NCBI RefSeq assembly: GCF_900044055.2
Contig: NZ_FCOX02000061.1
Coordinates: 1 to 40,644 of the forward strand
From: Caballeronia calidae
GTDB taxonomy: Bacteria; Pseudomonadota; Gammaproteobacteria; Burkholderiales; Burkholderiaceae
Length of the DNA: 40,644 nucleotides
Direction: 5' to 3'
Part shown: positions 8,717-16,933 of the stretch, in pieces
Layout: each line of letters starts with the position of its first letter
Numbering within the stretch: position 1 is the first letter of the stretch
The notes under the pieces: model-generated
What the model was told of the DNA's origin: nothing
The model's input: only the letters and a program-made list of their open reading frames with translations
Databases searched by the model: none
Made by a program: the position numbers and the translations under genes

Positions 8717-9649
8717 TTAGCGTGGTTTCAATTGCTCGACAACATACTGGCTGACGATCAGATCCAGGTGCGCACCGCCGGCATTCTTGTACACCGTCCT
8801 ATCTGCGGCCGAACGATGGAACGCCGTCATTCGGCACAGATCGAACAGATCGCCTTCTATATCACTATCCCGAATCACGCCCGCTTGCAGCGGGATTTGA
8901 ATGTCCCCCGACTGAACAGCATTCTGGCGGTCGTCCACGAAGATCCGCGCCCCGCGGAACACATCGCAATCGGCCTCCTGCATGTCGGACCGGTATCCGC
9001 CCACCAGATCGACATGGGTACCAGGGCGAACGCACTCGCCCCGGATCACGGGCGTGGATGCGCTTGTGGCGGCCGTGATGATGTCCGCGCGGGCGACCGC
9101 GGCATCGAGGTCCTGGACAATGCTGACCCGGATGTTTCTTGCGTCGAGCGCCGAGCGCGCGGCTTCCAGCCTCGACGGCGTGCGATTCCACAACAACACT
9201 TCGCGGATGGAAGGCCGGATGTGCAGGTAAGCGTCCGTCAACGACCGTGCAACCGGACCCGCGCCCAACACCAGCAGGACCTCGCTGTGCTCGCTGCACA
9301 GCATGCGGGCCGCCAGCGCGGAATCGGCCGCGGTTTTCCATCGCGTGATTTCGGGGCCGTCCAGCATCGCGACGAGTCCCTTGGTGCGCTCGTCCAGAAC
9401 CAGAAACGCGGCCTGCTCCGACGGCAGCGGCGGGACGGCAACGCCATTGGCCGGATGGATCGAGGCGATCTTGACCCCGGCACCTTTGCCCGGCAGGATC
9501 ACGCCCCGGCTGAACAGGCCGAACCTCGCATCCCCGATGAAGTAGCTGCCGCCGCTGGGCCGGGCACCCGCGTGCCCGCGGTGCAACGCGTCGAGAACAC
9601 CGGACCAGTCGAGTACCGACTGGATCTGCTGCGCGGAAATGATCTGCAT
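8717..9649 (-). CDS. Ornithine cyclodeaminase/mu-crystallin family, probable pyrroline-2-carboxylate reductase
   Basis: A 310-aa protein of this NAD(P)-dependent family. It has a conserved WKTAADSALAARML block (about 104-117) and a Rossmann glycine motif LVLGAGPVARSL (about 127-138). Family members next to hydroxyproline-type racemases or dehydratases reduce delta1-pyrroline-2-carboxylate to L-proline (LhpI-like), and the neighbour makes that the best call. The ATG at 9649 is chosen because AGGAA lies just upstream; an ATG at 9676 would overlap the upstream gene. It starts 12 bp after the racemase-family stop, so they form an operon. True ornithine cyclodeaminase activity is an alternative. 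Confidence 0.8.
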   Translation of the reverse strand: MQIISAQQIQSVLDWSGVLDALHRGHAGARPSGGSYFIGDARFGLFSRGVILPGKGAGVKIASIHPANGVAVPPLPSEQAAFLVLDERTKGLVAMLDGPEITRWKTAADSALAARMLCSEHSEVLLVLGAGPVARSLTDAYLHIRPSIREVLLWNRTPSRLEAARSALDARNIRVSIVQDLDAAVARADIITAATSASTPVIRGECVRPGTHVDLVGGYRSDMQEADCDVFRGARIFVDDRQNAVQSGDIQIPLQAGVIRDSDIEGDLFDLCRMTAFHRSAADRTVYKNAGGAHLDLIVSQYVVEQLKPR

Positions 9650-9660
9650 GTGTACCGTTC

Positions 9661-10719
9661 CTACTGTTTCGGCCATATGTCCCCAAGGGTGTAGCCCTCG
9701 GGAAAGGGGTCGTCGTGATCCAGCACGATGGTGTGGATGCCATGGATCCAGCTTGTGCCGGCCAGCGTCGGCACCACCGCCGCTTGCTGGCCGATGCGGG
9801 TCGTCTCCTCCAGGCGGCCAGTGAAGACAGTGCCGAGGATGCCCTGGTGCCGGAAGTCCTGGTGCAGTGGCAGTTCGCCCTTGGCGTGCAGCACGGCCAT
9901 CTTGGCGCAGGTGCCGGTGCCGCAGGGGCAACGATCGATCGCGCCGGTCCAGGTGGCCGGATCGTCCCACGAGAGCGGCCCCGTGGGCATAGTGACCGCG
10001 TTCTTCCAGTCGGCCCGCGGGTCGTCGGTGGGGCCCGAGAGCTGGGAAATCGTGATGCCAACGCCCGGATAATCGGGGTGCGCAACTGGCAACTGCTCGA
10101 TGGCGGCCTGCCGGATCATGGCCGAGACCCGCGCAATCTCCTTGCCATGTTCGGGCTTCAGTTCGAGCCCCGGAAACTGGCGCACGTCGGCAATCGCGTA
10201 GAACATGCCGCCCCAGCCGACATCCACCCGCACCTTGCCCAGATGCGGCACGTCGATGACGGCATCCAGATGCGCGGCGAATGCCGGTACGTTCCTGAAC
10301 TTCACGCTCTTGACCTTGCCGTCCTTGCACTCGGCGGTGATGCGGATCAGGCCGGCCGGAGCTTCCAGAGTCAGTTCGGTCACCGGCTCCTGCATCGGCA
10401 GCATGCCCATTTCCAGCAGCACGGTGGCCACGGAGATGGTGTTGCCGCCCGACATCATCGGGTATTCGACCTGCTCCAGGATGATGTAGCCCGCATCCGC
10501 CTCCGGGTGACAGGGCGGCACGACGATGTTGCAGCAGTGGGCCGGGTAGCCGCGCGGTTCGCGCAGCAGCAGCTTGCGCAGTCCGTCGTCATTGGCCTCC
10601 AGCCATTTCATCTTGGCCTGGACGCTGTCGCCGGGAATATGCCGGATGCCGCCGGTCACGACGCGCATGGGAATACCCGAATGGGTCTCCACCGCATGGA
10701 TGCTTCGCTTGAAACCCAT
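9661..10719 (-). CDS. Proline racemase superfamily (hydroxyproline epimerase/dehydratase type)
   Basis: A 352-aa complete member of the proline racemase superfamily. The first catalytic position is serine: M-M-S90-G-G-N replaces the usual M-C-G-H/G-N. The second cysteine is kept (DRCPC266GTGT). Cys-Cys members are proline racemases or 4-hydroxyproline 2-epimerases, and Cys-Thr members are trans-3-hydroxy-L-proline dehydratases. The Ser-Cys form is a rarer variant for which epimerase activity on hydroxyproline is plausible. It is co-transcribed with the reductase-family gene downstream and preceded by a LysR gene on the same strand, a layout typical of hydroxyproline catabolism. A good RBS (AGAGGAAT) precedes the ATG. 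Confidence 0.88.
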   Translation of the reverse strand: MGFKRSIHAVETHSGIPMRVVTGGIRHIPGDSVQAKMKWLEANDDGLRKLLLREPRGYPAHCCNIVVPPCHPEADAGYIILEQVEYPMMSGGNTISVATVLLEMGMLPMQEPVTELTLEAPAGLIRITAECKDGKVKSVKFRNVPAFAAHLDAVIDVPHLGKVRVDVGWGGMFYAIADVRQFPGLELKPEHGKEIARVSAMIRQAAIEQLPVAHPDYPGVGITISQLSGPTDDPRADWKNAVTMPTGPLSWDDPATWTGAIDRCPCGTGTCAKMAVLHAKGELPLHQDFRHQGILGTVFTGRLEETTRIGQQAAVVPTLAGTSWIHGIHTIVLDHDDPFPEGYTLGDIWPKQ

Positions 10720-10783
10720 GTGCTGATTCCTCTTACGTACCGCCGCCCCTGTGCGGCGTGAAGAGAAATTTAAGCCGGTTTCG

Positions 10784-10799
10784 TCGCAAACTTAAGCGA
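10784..10799. promoter_or_regulatory. Candidate LysR-type operator upstream of racemase gene
   Basis: TCGC and GCGA arms flank eight bases (TCGCTTAAGTTTGCGA on the minus strand), about 65-80 bp before the racemase-family start. Interrupted dyads of this size in front of LysR-linked operons are usual activator sites. The assignment is positional only. Confidence 0.35.
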
Positions 10800-10818
10800 C
10801 ATTTCCTCCGGCATTCCT

Positions 10819-11793
10819 TCAACTTTTGGTTGAAGATCGCACGCCGAGTTGCTGCCTGATCCACTGACAGAATCGTTTGCACACGCGGGCGTCGGCCTTG
10901 TCCTTCCGCACGGACAGGTAATGTCCGCGATTCCTCATGACGGTCTTGTGCGGCAGCGGACGCACGAGGTCGCCGCTGTCCACCAGGTGTCCGACGAGAT
11001 GATGCCAGCCCAGAGTCACCCCCTGATGCGCCAAGGCCAACTGCACGATGGCGGGATAATCGTTGCTGGTGAATAACTGCCGTGGGATATCGGCGCGCCA
11101 GCTGGTGTCGACGTCATGCAGCGCCAGCCAGACTTTCCAGTCGATATGCTCGGAAATCTGCGAGCGACCGTAAGCGCTGAGATCCAGCAGCGACATATCG
11201 AGCAATCCTTCGGGCGCCGAGATCGGGCCATGGTGCCGCAGATATTGCGGAGTGCAAACCGGATAGACTTCGTCGTCGAACAGGTGCTCGCTGTCGTATC
11301 CCTCGCGCAAGCTGGCCAGCTTCGCGATGTACACGTCCGGCTGCACGCCTGCCTCCATCGAAATGAAATTCTGCGTGGCCAGCACGGTGAGTTCGATATT
11401 CGGCGCGTCCTGAAGGAATTCGGGCAACCGCCTATGGAGCCACAGCGCCGAGAACGCCGGGGAACAGCACACGATCAGCGTCTGCCGGGAGGGAATTTTC
11501 TTGCGCAGGCGTTCGGCAGCCTGATGAATATTGATCAGCGAGAGCTGGGCGGCATCCTTGAACATCTCTCCATCTGCCGTCAGCGTAACGGTTCTTCCCG
11601 ATCGGACAAACAGCGCCGTCCCGAGGTAGTCCTCCAGTTCCCGTACTTGTTTGCTTACGGCTGCCGGGGTCACGCTCAGTGCGTTGGCGGCCCCCGTAAA
11701 ACTGCTGAACTTTGCGGCCGCAAGAAATGACTTGATGGCCCTTAGCGAGAGCGCGCCGACCAGGGTTTCGCTGATTTCGAATTGAGGCGCCAT
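10819..11793 (-). CDS. LysR-family transcriptional regulator (GcvA-like)
   Basis: A 324-aa LTTR when started at the ATG at 11793. The helix-turn-helix lies at residues 18-77 (LRAIKSFLAAAKFSSFTGAA, then NALSVTPAAVSKQVRELE) and the effector-binding domain follows from about 100. The longer in-frame extension to a TTG at 11889 lacks family resemblance. It shares the strand of the racemase and reductase genes, 99 bp upstream, with a dyad in the gap. It is most likely their activator in response to a hydroxyproline-type ligand (inference). The pattern LSVTPAAVSKQVRELEDYLG is typical of the GcvA-type subgroup. Confidence 0.86.
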   Translation of the reverse strand: MAPQFEISETLVGALSLRAIKSFLAAAKFSSFTGAANALSVTPAAVSKQVRELEDYLGTALFVRSGRTVTLTADGEMFKDAAQLSLINIHQAAERLRKKIPSRQTLIVCCSPAFSALWLHRRLPEFLQDAPNIELTVLATQNFISMEAGVQPDVYIAKLASLREGYDSEHLFDDEVYPVCTPQYLRHHGPISAPEGLLDMSLLDLSAYGRSQISEHIDWKVWLALHDVDTSWRADIPRQLFTSNDYPAIVQLALAHQGVTLGWHHLVGHLVDSGDLVRPLPHKTVMRNRGHYLSVRKDKADARVCKRFCQWIRQQLGVRSSTKS

Positions 11794-12160
11794 GACTACG
11801 TCGACCGGTCTGAGTGAATCAGGACAGAGTCCGAAGCGAAGGATCTGCTCGAGTTTACATGAGACAACGGCGCTATTCTCATATCCCAACGGACCGTGTT
11901 CAAGTAGCAGGCGCCTAAGTTAGGGTCCAGCAAACCCGGTGAACAACGAGGTCAAGAAGACTGCTTTGGTCGATGACACGACGCCGGCTCAGGGCGATCG
12001 GGCGGCCCTTTGCGGAGTGGAGGACCTGCTCGATGTCATGGCGACGCATCAAATAAAGGTCTCCTTCTGGCCGATATCTAGCGTTTGACCGCGCTTGGTC
12101 CTTGGCGAACCTCTGCGCTTCGCCTAGCACGCAACGCCCGCCACCCGCCCGAGCGGTATC
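11794..12160. other. Intergenic with an unassigned minus-strand ORF
   Basis: A gap between the LysR start and the ABC-F stop. On the minus strand an open frame at 11915-12130 could encode about 71 aa, ending KGRPIALSRRRVIDQSSLLD and so on. Codon choice is compatible with a real or decayed gene, but there is no RBS and I recognise no family. The promoter of the LysR gene should lie near 11800-11900. Confidence 0.3.
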
Positions 12161-13840
12161 TCAGGCGATGACCTTGTGCTCCCCGGCAGCCTGCTCGCGC
12201 ATGCGACGGGCTTCGTCGCGCAGGAACTGCTGGTAGTCGTCCAGATCGCCATCGAAGGGCACGACGCCTCCCTTGGTAACAAGCCAGAACTCGTCGCATA
12301 CCGCGCGCAGTAGGGACCGGTCGTGACTGACGAGCATCACGGTGCCTTCGAATTCGTTGAGTGCCATACCCAGCGCTTCGCGTGTGGCCAGGTCAAGGTG
12401 GTTGGTAGGTTCGTCGAGCAGGAGCAGGTTGGGTCGCTGCCACACGATCATGCACAGCACGAGCCGCGCCTTTTCGCCGCCGCTCATCGTGCCGACCGCC
12501 TGGTGGACCATGTCACCACTGAAGTTGAAGCTGCCAAGGAAAGTGCGGAGCGATTGATCGGTGCCACTCTGGCCGGGGGCACGCATGTGCGCCGGCGTGT
12601 CCCTGGCAAGGCGAATCATGTGTTCCATCGGCGTGTCGAGAGGACGCAGCACGTCGAGTTCCTGCTGTGCGAAGTAGCCGATGTTCAGGCCTTTGCCTTC
12701 GCTGATTTCGCCGGCAATCGGCGCCAGCTGGTGCGCCACCGTCTTCACCAGTGTGGACTTGCCTTGGCCGTTTGCACCCAGAATTCCGATGCGATGCCCC
12801 GCCAGGACGGATCGACTGATGCCCCTCACGATGACCGTCGGCGGCGTGCCCGGCGGTGCGCCGGTCGGCGCTGGGTAGCCGAAGCTCGCGTCCAGCATCG
12901 ATAACAGCGGGTTCGGGACGTTGAGCGGCTCCTTGAACTCGAAGTTGAACTCTGCGTCGGCAAGCACCGGTGCGATCTTCTCCATGCGTTCGAGCGCCTT
13001 GACCCGGCTCTGCGCCTGTTTCGCCTTCGAGGCCTTGGCCTTGAATCGGTCGATGAATTTCTGCAGGTGGGCGATCTTGTCCGCCTGCCTGGCCATCGCG
13101 GCCTGCTGCAACACCAGTTGCTCGGCGCGCATGTCCTCGAACTTGCTGTAGTTGCCGCCGTAACGCACGAGCTTGGCGTTGTCGACGTGAACCGTCACCT
13201 GCGTCACCGCGTCGAGGAATTCTCGATCGTGGCTGATCACTACCAGCGTTCCTTGATAGCGCTTGAGCCACGCTTCCAGCCAGACGAGCGCGTCGAGGTC
13301 GAGGTGATTGGTCGGCTCGTCGAGCAACAGCAAGTCAGACGGGCTCATGAGCGCGCGCGCCAGCTGCAGTCGCATGCGCCAGCCCCCGGAGAAACTGTTG
13401 ACCGGGTGGTCGAGCTGCGCATCACTGAATCCAAGGCCCAGGATCAGCGCTTGGGCACGTGCGGGGGCATCATGGGCGCCGGCGTCGTGCAGGGCCATGT
13501 AGGCGTGCGCCATGCGCATGCCGTCGTCGCTGGCCTCAGCGGCGGCTACTTCAGCCTGCGCGGCCAGCAGTACGGTGTCACCCTCGACCACGAAGTCGGT
13601 CGCACTCTGCTCGGTCTCTGGCATCTCCTGCGCGACTTGGCCCATTTTCCATGCAGCGGGAATCGAGAACTCGCCGCTATCTTCGTGCAACGTGCGGTTG
13701 AGAAGGCCGAAGAAGGACGACTTGCCGGCGCCATTGCGGCCGACGAGACCAATCTTTTCGCCGGGGGTGAAGGTGACGGACGCGCGGTCGAGTACGACAT
13801 TGACGCCGCGGCGCAGCGTGACATTACGGACGGAAATCAT
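12161..13840 (-). CDS. ABC-F family ATPase (YheS-like)
   Basis: A 559-aa soluble protein with two ABC ATPase domains and no membrane segments. Domain 1 starts ISVRNVTLRRGVNVVLD, with Walker A GRNGAGKSS (about 34-42), signature SFSGGWRMRL and Walker B LLLLDEPTNHLD. A charged linker (AHLQKFIDRFKAKASKAKQA) is the ABC-F P-site interaction motif. Domain 2 has GILGANGQGKST and a second LLLLDEPTNHLD. ABC-F proteins act on ribosomes in translation rescue. It is closest in pattern to YheS but ends soon after the second domain, lacking the roughly 80-residue C-terminal extension of E. coli YheS. It is complete at both ends and not obviously in an operon. Confidence 0.9.
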   Translation of the reverse strand: MISVRNVTLRRGVNVVLDRASVTFTPGEKIGLVGRNGAGKSSFFGLLNRTLHEDSGEFSIPAAWKMGQVAQEMPETEQSATDFVVEGDTVLLAAQAEVAAAEASDDGMRMAHAYMALHDAGAHDAPARAQALILGLGFSDAQLDHPVNSFSGGWRMRLQLARALMSPSDLLLLDEPTNHLDLDALVWLEAWLKRYQGTLVVISHDREFLDAVTQVTVHVDNAKLVRYGGNYSKFEDMRAEQLVLQQAAMARQADKIAHLQKFIDRFKAKASKAKQAQSRVKALERMEKIAPVLADAEFNFEFKEPLNVPNPLLSMLDASFGYPAPTGAPPGTPPTVIVRGISRSVLAGHRIGILGANGQGKSTLVKTVAHQLAPIAGEISEGKGLNIGYFAQQELDVLRPLDTPMEHMIRLARDTPAHMRAPGQSGTDQSLRTFLGSFNFSGDMVHQAVGTMSGGEKARLVLCMIVWQRPNLLLLDEPTNHLDLATREALGMALNEFEGTVMLVSHDRSLLRAVCDEFWLVTKGGVVPFDGDLDDYQQFLRDEARRMREQAAGEHKVIA

Positions 13841-14211
13841 AAGGAGCTACTTCGGAGAGGATAGGCATGATAGCCGACCGGACGTACAGGGCTGTCGCTT
13901 TTCTGGCTGCATGAGGAACGAGCCGCTTGCGCTTTGCAGGCACCCGGCCAAAAAGCGAGGCGGGCATTGACGCACGGGCGTTCCGGATGCGGGGCCAGCG
14001 AACAGACGGTGAGTGATGGCTCCTGGTCGACTGCCGTCCGCGCGTCGGGCCAAAGCCGACCCACTACGGTTAGACAAGTTTCTCCAAACCGGTCAATCAG
14101 CCACATCCAGATTTTCCAAACTGGAGTGCCACTAAGATGCTATCTGGGACTACCGGAGAAAGGTCCGTTTAGCTAAAACGGAATTTCCAACTCTGTGCGA
14201 AGGAGACGGAA
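13841..14211. other. Gap; probably includes the left end of the IS110 element
   Basis: No gene is evident in about 370 bp. The right part (from roughly 14050) leads directly into the transposase RBS (AAGGAGA, 14200-14206) and is probably IS DNA. IS110-type elements lack clear terminal repeats, so the exact left boundary cannot be placed by eye. Confidence 0.4.
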
Positions 14212-15356
14212 ATGTCCACGACCCAATTCGTCCCACAAGACGAGAATATGGCAATCGACGTCGAGCTATACATAAGCTTCGAACTCGGCGACAGGTCCTG
14301 GATATCGACGGCGAGCGATAGTCGTCGTGGCCCAAGTCGTTACATCGTGCAAGGCGACGACACGGCAGCGGTGCTCGATTGTGTACGCCGTGCGAAGGAG
14401 CGCTGCCGGCTTGCGCCCGGGGCCAAGGTAAATTCCTGCTATGAGGCTGGCCGGGATGGCTGGTGGCTACACCGCTGGTTGACGGGGCAAGGCATCGACA
14501 ACCTCGTGGTTGATGCCGCCGGCATTGAAGTGAATCGACGCGCGAGACGGGCCAAAACTGACCGGCTCGACGGCGACAAGCTGCTGACGATGCTCAGGCG
14601 CCACCACGCCGGCGAGCGCGTCTGGTCGGTGTTACGCGAGCCCACGCCTGATCAGGAGGACGCTCGCCGCACGCATCGTGAACTGGCCCGGCTGATCCAG
14701 GAGCGTGTCGCCCACACGAACCGCATCCGCTCACTACTGGTGCTGCACAACGTAGGTCCGCAGGTCATCATCGGCGGGCGCGACTGGGCGCAGTGGTGGG
14801 CAAACCACCGCGGGCAGACACCGGCCGCGCTTTGCGGCGAGATCGAGCGCGAGAGTGCGCAGCTGGCGCTGGTCAGGCAGCAGACGAAGATGCTCGAAGC
14901 CACCCGGCGCGAAGAGCTGGCCGAGGGCAAGCACCCGCTGGTGGCCCAACTGGCCCAGCTGCGCGCGATCGGCCCCAAGGGCGCCTGGGTGCTGGTGAAG
15001 GAAGTGTTCGGTTGGCGACGTTTCGCCAACCGGCGTGAGGTCGCCGGATGTCTGGGACTGACGCCCACGCCCTACGCCAGCGGAAATAGCCAGATCGAAC
15101 GATCGAACAAGGCACTAGCAAAGCCGGTAACCGACGAGCGCGCACGATACTCGTCGAACTGGCCTGGCGCTGGTTACGCCTGCAGCCCGACAGCCTGCTG
15201 ACTCAGTGGTTCAACCGGCGCTTTGCGGGCAACGGCAAGCGCATGCGGCGTGTGGGCATCGTCGCGTTGGCACGACGTCTCGCCATCGCCCTATGGCGTT
15301 ACATCGAGCACGGCGAGATTCCGGCCGGGGCTTCGCTCAAAGCTGCAGCTCCTTGA
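14212..15356 (+). pseudogene. IS110-family DEDD transposase, inactivated by frameshift
   Basis: The N-terminal RuvC-like DEDD domain is visible: IDVELYISFELGD, CYEAGRDGWW and KTDRLDGDKL supply the D, E and D residues. The C-terminal transposase_20 domain has LRAIGPKGAWVLVKEVFGWRR, then CLGLTPTPYASGNSQIE. The reading frame then breaks. The octamer GATCGAAC is tandemly duplicated at 15093-15100/15101-15108. Removing one copy restores QGTSKAGNRRARTILVELAW and the rest, to a stop at 15354-15356. About 380 aa would then be encoded, normal for IS110. It is a recently killed copy: one lesion, otherwise intact. The ATG at 14212 has a strong RBS. Confidence 0.9.
15093..15108 (+). repeat. 8-bp tandem duplication (GATCGAAC x2)
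   Basis: Two adjacent perfect copies of GATCGAAC inside the transposase gene. Deleting one restores the family reading frame across the serine-containing C-terminal motif, so this is the inactivating event. Confidence 0.85.
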
Positions 15357-15722
15357 AGTTCCGGGTCAACATCGTTTGCGTGCCCTGGGAAGGAACACAT
15401 CATGATCAAAGGTCGACGCGCCCGAAACGGCCGCGGGTCACGACACGGTGACCGCTCGCTAAGCTGGGGTGCGCCGGTAACTGGGGTTTGCCAGTGCGCC
15501 TCGCGCGCATGCTGCGTGAGGTGCAGGACCTTCACATCCTGCACGGATAGAAGTTCGTTCCGGCACTGGCTGGAACGCTCGTCATACCCCGACCTGCGAT
15601 CAGGATCAAGCCACCGTGCAGCACGACCCCTTCACATCGCACGCAATACAAAGGTGGCGGGATGAAATCTGATCCGCTACCTGACGATCGAACACGGCTT
15701 GACAAACAAGTCCCCATAGAAG
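15357..15722 (+). mobile_element. IS110 right-end non-coding region
   Basis: About 365 bp of non-coding DNA follows the transposase frame and ends near TTGACAAACAAGTCCCCATA. I recognise similar tails behind this transposase type in Burkholderia genomes. IS110-family elements encode a structured guide RNA (bridge or seekRNA) in a non-coding end; in the IS1111 subgroup it lies downstream of the transposase. This stretch is therefore the candidate RNA locus. The RNA and the exact element end are inferred, not shown. Confidence 0.45.
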
Positions 15723-15837
15723 CGGCCATTGGCGACCTCACCCAAGCGGCCAATTTCTGCCGCTCGCTGAGCCATGGAGTGGTCACTCGAACGGCTGCTC
15801 CACTCCAAAACCCGCCCGGTGCTCAACGCGTGCTTGT

Positions 15838-15923
15838 CTTAAGGTTTGTTCGACGCGTGCCCATGTCCGCCCGCCTGAAAGCGCGAGACAGCGTATGCGG
15901 GCAGGCGTCGAACAAACCTTAAG
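15838..15923. repeat. Perfect 19-bp inverted repeat, 48-bp spacer
   Basis: CTTAAGGTTTGTTCGACGC at 15838-15856 is matched exactly in inverse by 15905-15923. The 48-bp spacer contains further partially complementary bases (GTGCCC.../...GGGCAG next to the stem). The element lies about 115 bp beyond the presumed end of the IS110 element. No transposase with matching ends is present in the window. Confidence 0.85.
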
Positions 15924-15930
15924 GGAGGAA

Positions 15931-16001
15931 ACCGCGGAGTGCTCCGATGCAATCGGAGTTTTCGGGTCTATGGCGATTGATAGACCAGGAGAACCCGCGG
16001 T
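15931..16001. other. Three-way-junction-forming sequence
   Basis: Nested perfect stems: outer ACCGCGG (15931-15937) with CCGCGGT (15995-16001); hairpin 1 CTCCGAT/ATCGGAG (15942-15948/15952-15958) with loop GCA followed by TTTT; hairpin 2 GGTCTAT/ATAGACC (15965-15971/15980-15986). This can fold as a cloverleaf in RNA or single-stranded DNA. Hairpin 1 plus TTTT also looks like a short intrinsic terminator. The function is unknown. Confidence 0.6.
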
Positions 16002-16185
16002 GCTACAGGATGCGCGGCCCGGCGGAGTGCTGAGCGAACGCTAATGCTGTGCCGACGGGGTGCAGTCGTGCAATCGTGGTCGGATCGGAGGCGTGAGGGA
16101 GTCCGGGGAGCGACGGGCGGCCGGATGATCGTTGGCGCACAGCAAGCCGTTTAGAGGTTTGCGGTATTAGCGGCGGCACACTGAA

Positions 16186-16500
16186 ATGTATTATTGGGAA
16201 GGAACCGGCAGAAGCTCCGGCGGCGAGTCGGAGGCGAGAAAGAACAGCGGAGCCGGCGAACTAGCGTCAATCTATGCGGCCGCAACGGGCGTCCCGTACA
16301 CCATCTACGAGGGGCGGCTACGCACGAAGCACCTTGCGACCGACCTTGACGAGCTTCACGAGCGTGGGCTAGTTCAGCGCGATACAGTCACCGTGCGGCA
16401 AGACGGAAGAACGGCCGTCGTGAAGAAGCACGAGCTAACTGCCGAAGGCCGAGCAGAAGCAAAAGTCATTATCGCGCGCACAACATTGAGACCCGCATGA
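16186..16500 (+). CDS. Hypothetical protein, possible winged-helix domain
   Basis: A 104-aa ORF from an ATG at 16186. Residues 25-70 (GELASIYAAATGVPYTIYEG, then RLRTKHLATDLDELHERGLV) look like helices plus a wing of a winged-helix fold, and LTAEGRAEAK near the end resembles the end of a PadR/MarR-like wing-helix. The first 20 residues are low-complexity and Gly/Ser-rich, so the true start may be later. There is no clear RBS. It sits directly downstream of the palindrome/junction element. It could be a small DNA-binding protein or a truncated regulator; I do not recognise a named family. Confidence 0.4.
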   Translation: MYYWEGTGRSSGGESEARKNSGAGELASIYAAATGVPYTIYEGRLRTKHLATDLDELHERGLVQRDTVTVRQDGRTAVVKKHELTAEGRAEAKVIIARTTLRPA

Positions 16501-16933
16501 ACCGTGAGGCCCCTCTCCGCGCACGGCGCAATTCGCATCGATCGGGCCCAGGTCGGCGAGTTAACGTGGTCAACTTCGCCATCGAGGACAAGCCATCGTT
16601 TGCCGCGACCAGGCCCATCGCAAAAATCAGCTACTGGCTCTGTCCCTTGCTCATCTGGCGGAGCGGGTCGTTCAAAGTTGCCAGTGCGCCCTGCAATGCC
16701 GCGAAGATCAAGAAGACTTCACCCGACTACTTTCGTCGAACTCCTGCCACGCCTTCGTCACTGACGACTGGTTGGGGATGGTGCCTTAGCAAACGGTCGC
16801 GCAGCCCGCTTTCGCGCACGCCCCTTCCTTCTCAAGCGCTGGATCGGTCAGCCCGCGCGACATTCAAGCGAACAATGAAATTCGTCCTGACGTCGAGACA
16901 AGCGGCGAAAGGCTTTCACGCAGGAGGAGCACC
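16501..16933. other. Gap with possible coding remnant
   Basis: No intact gene. One plus-strand frame is open from about 16562 to a stop at 16788 and reads QAIVCRDQAHRKNQLLALSL, then AHLAERVVQSCQCALQ and FVTDDWLGMVP. The helical pattern and codon choice suggest a decayed gene, but there is no start and I recognise no family. The RBS of the flippase gene lies at the right end. Confidence 0.3.

Noticed and set aside
8555..9694. Plus-strand frame of 379 codons across the ornithine-cyclodeaminase-family gene
   Set aside because: Antisense shadow of a clearly recognisable enzyme; composition is typical of a GC-rich reverse frame.
9715..10761. Plus-strand frame of 348 codons opposite the proline-racemase-family gene
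   Set aside because: The minus strand encodes a complete superfamily member with catalytic motifs; this frame shows none.
15838..16200. Group II intron
   Set aside because: No domain V-like hairpin, no boundary motifs and no reverse transcriptase gene.
15838..16200. Retron
   Set aside because: There are inverted repeats, but no reverse transcriptase follows; the next ORF looks like a winged helix.
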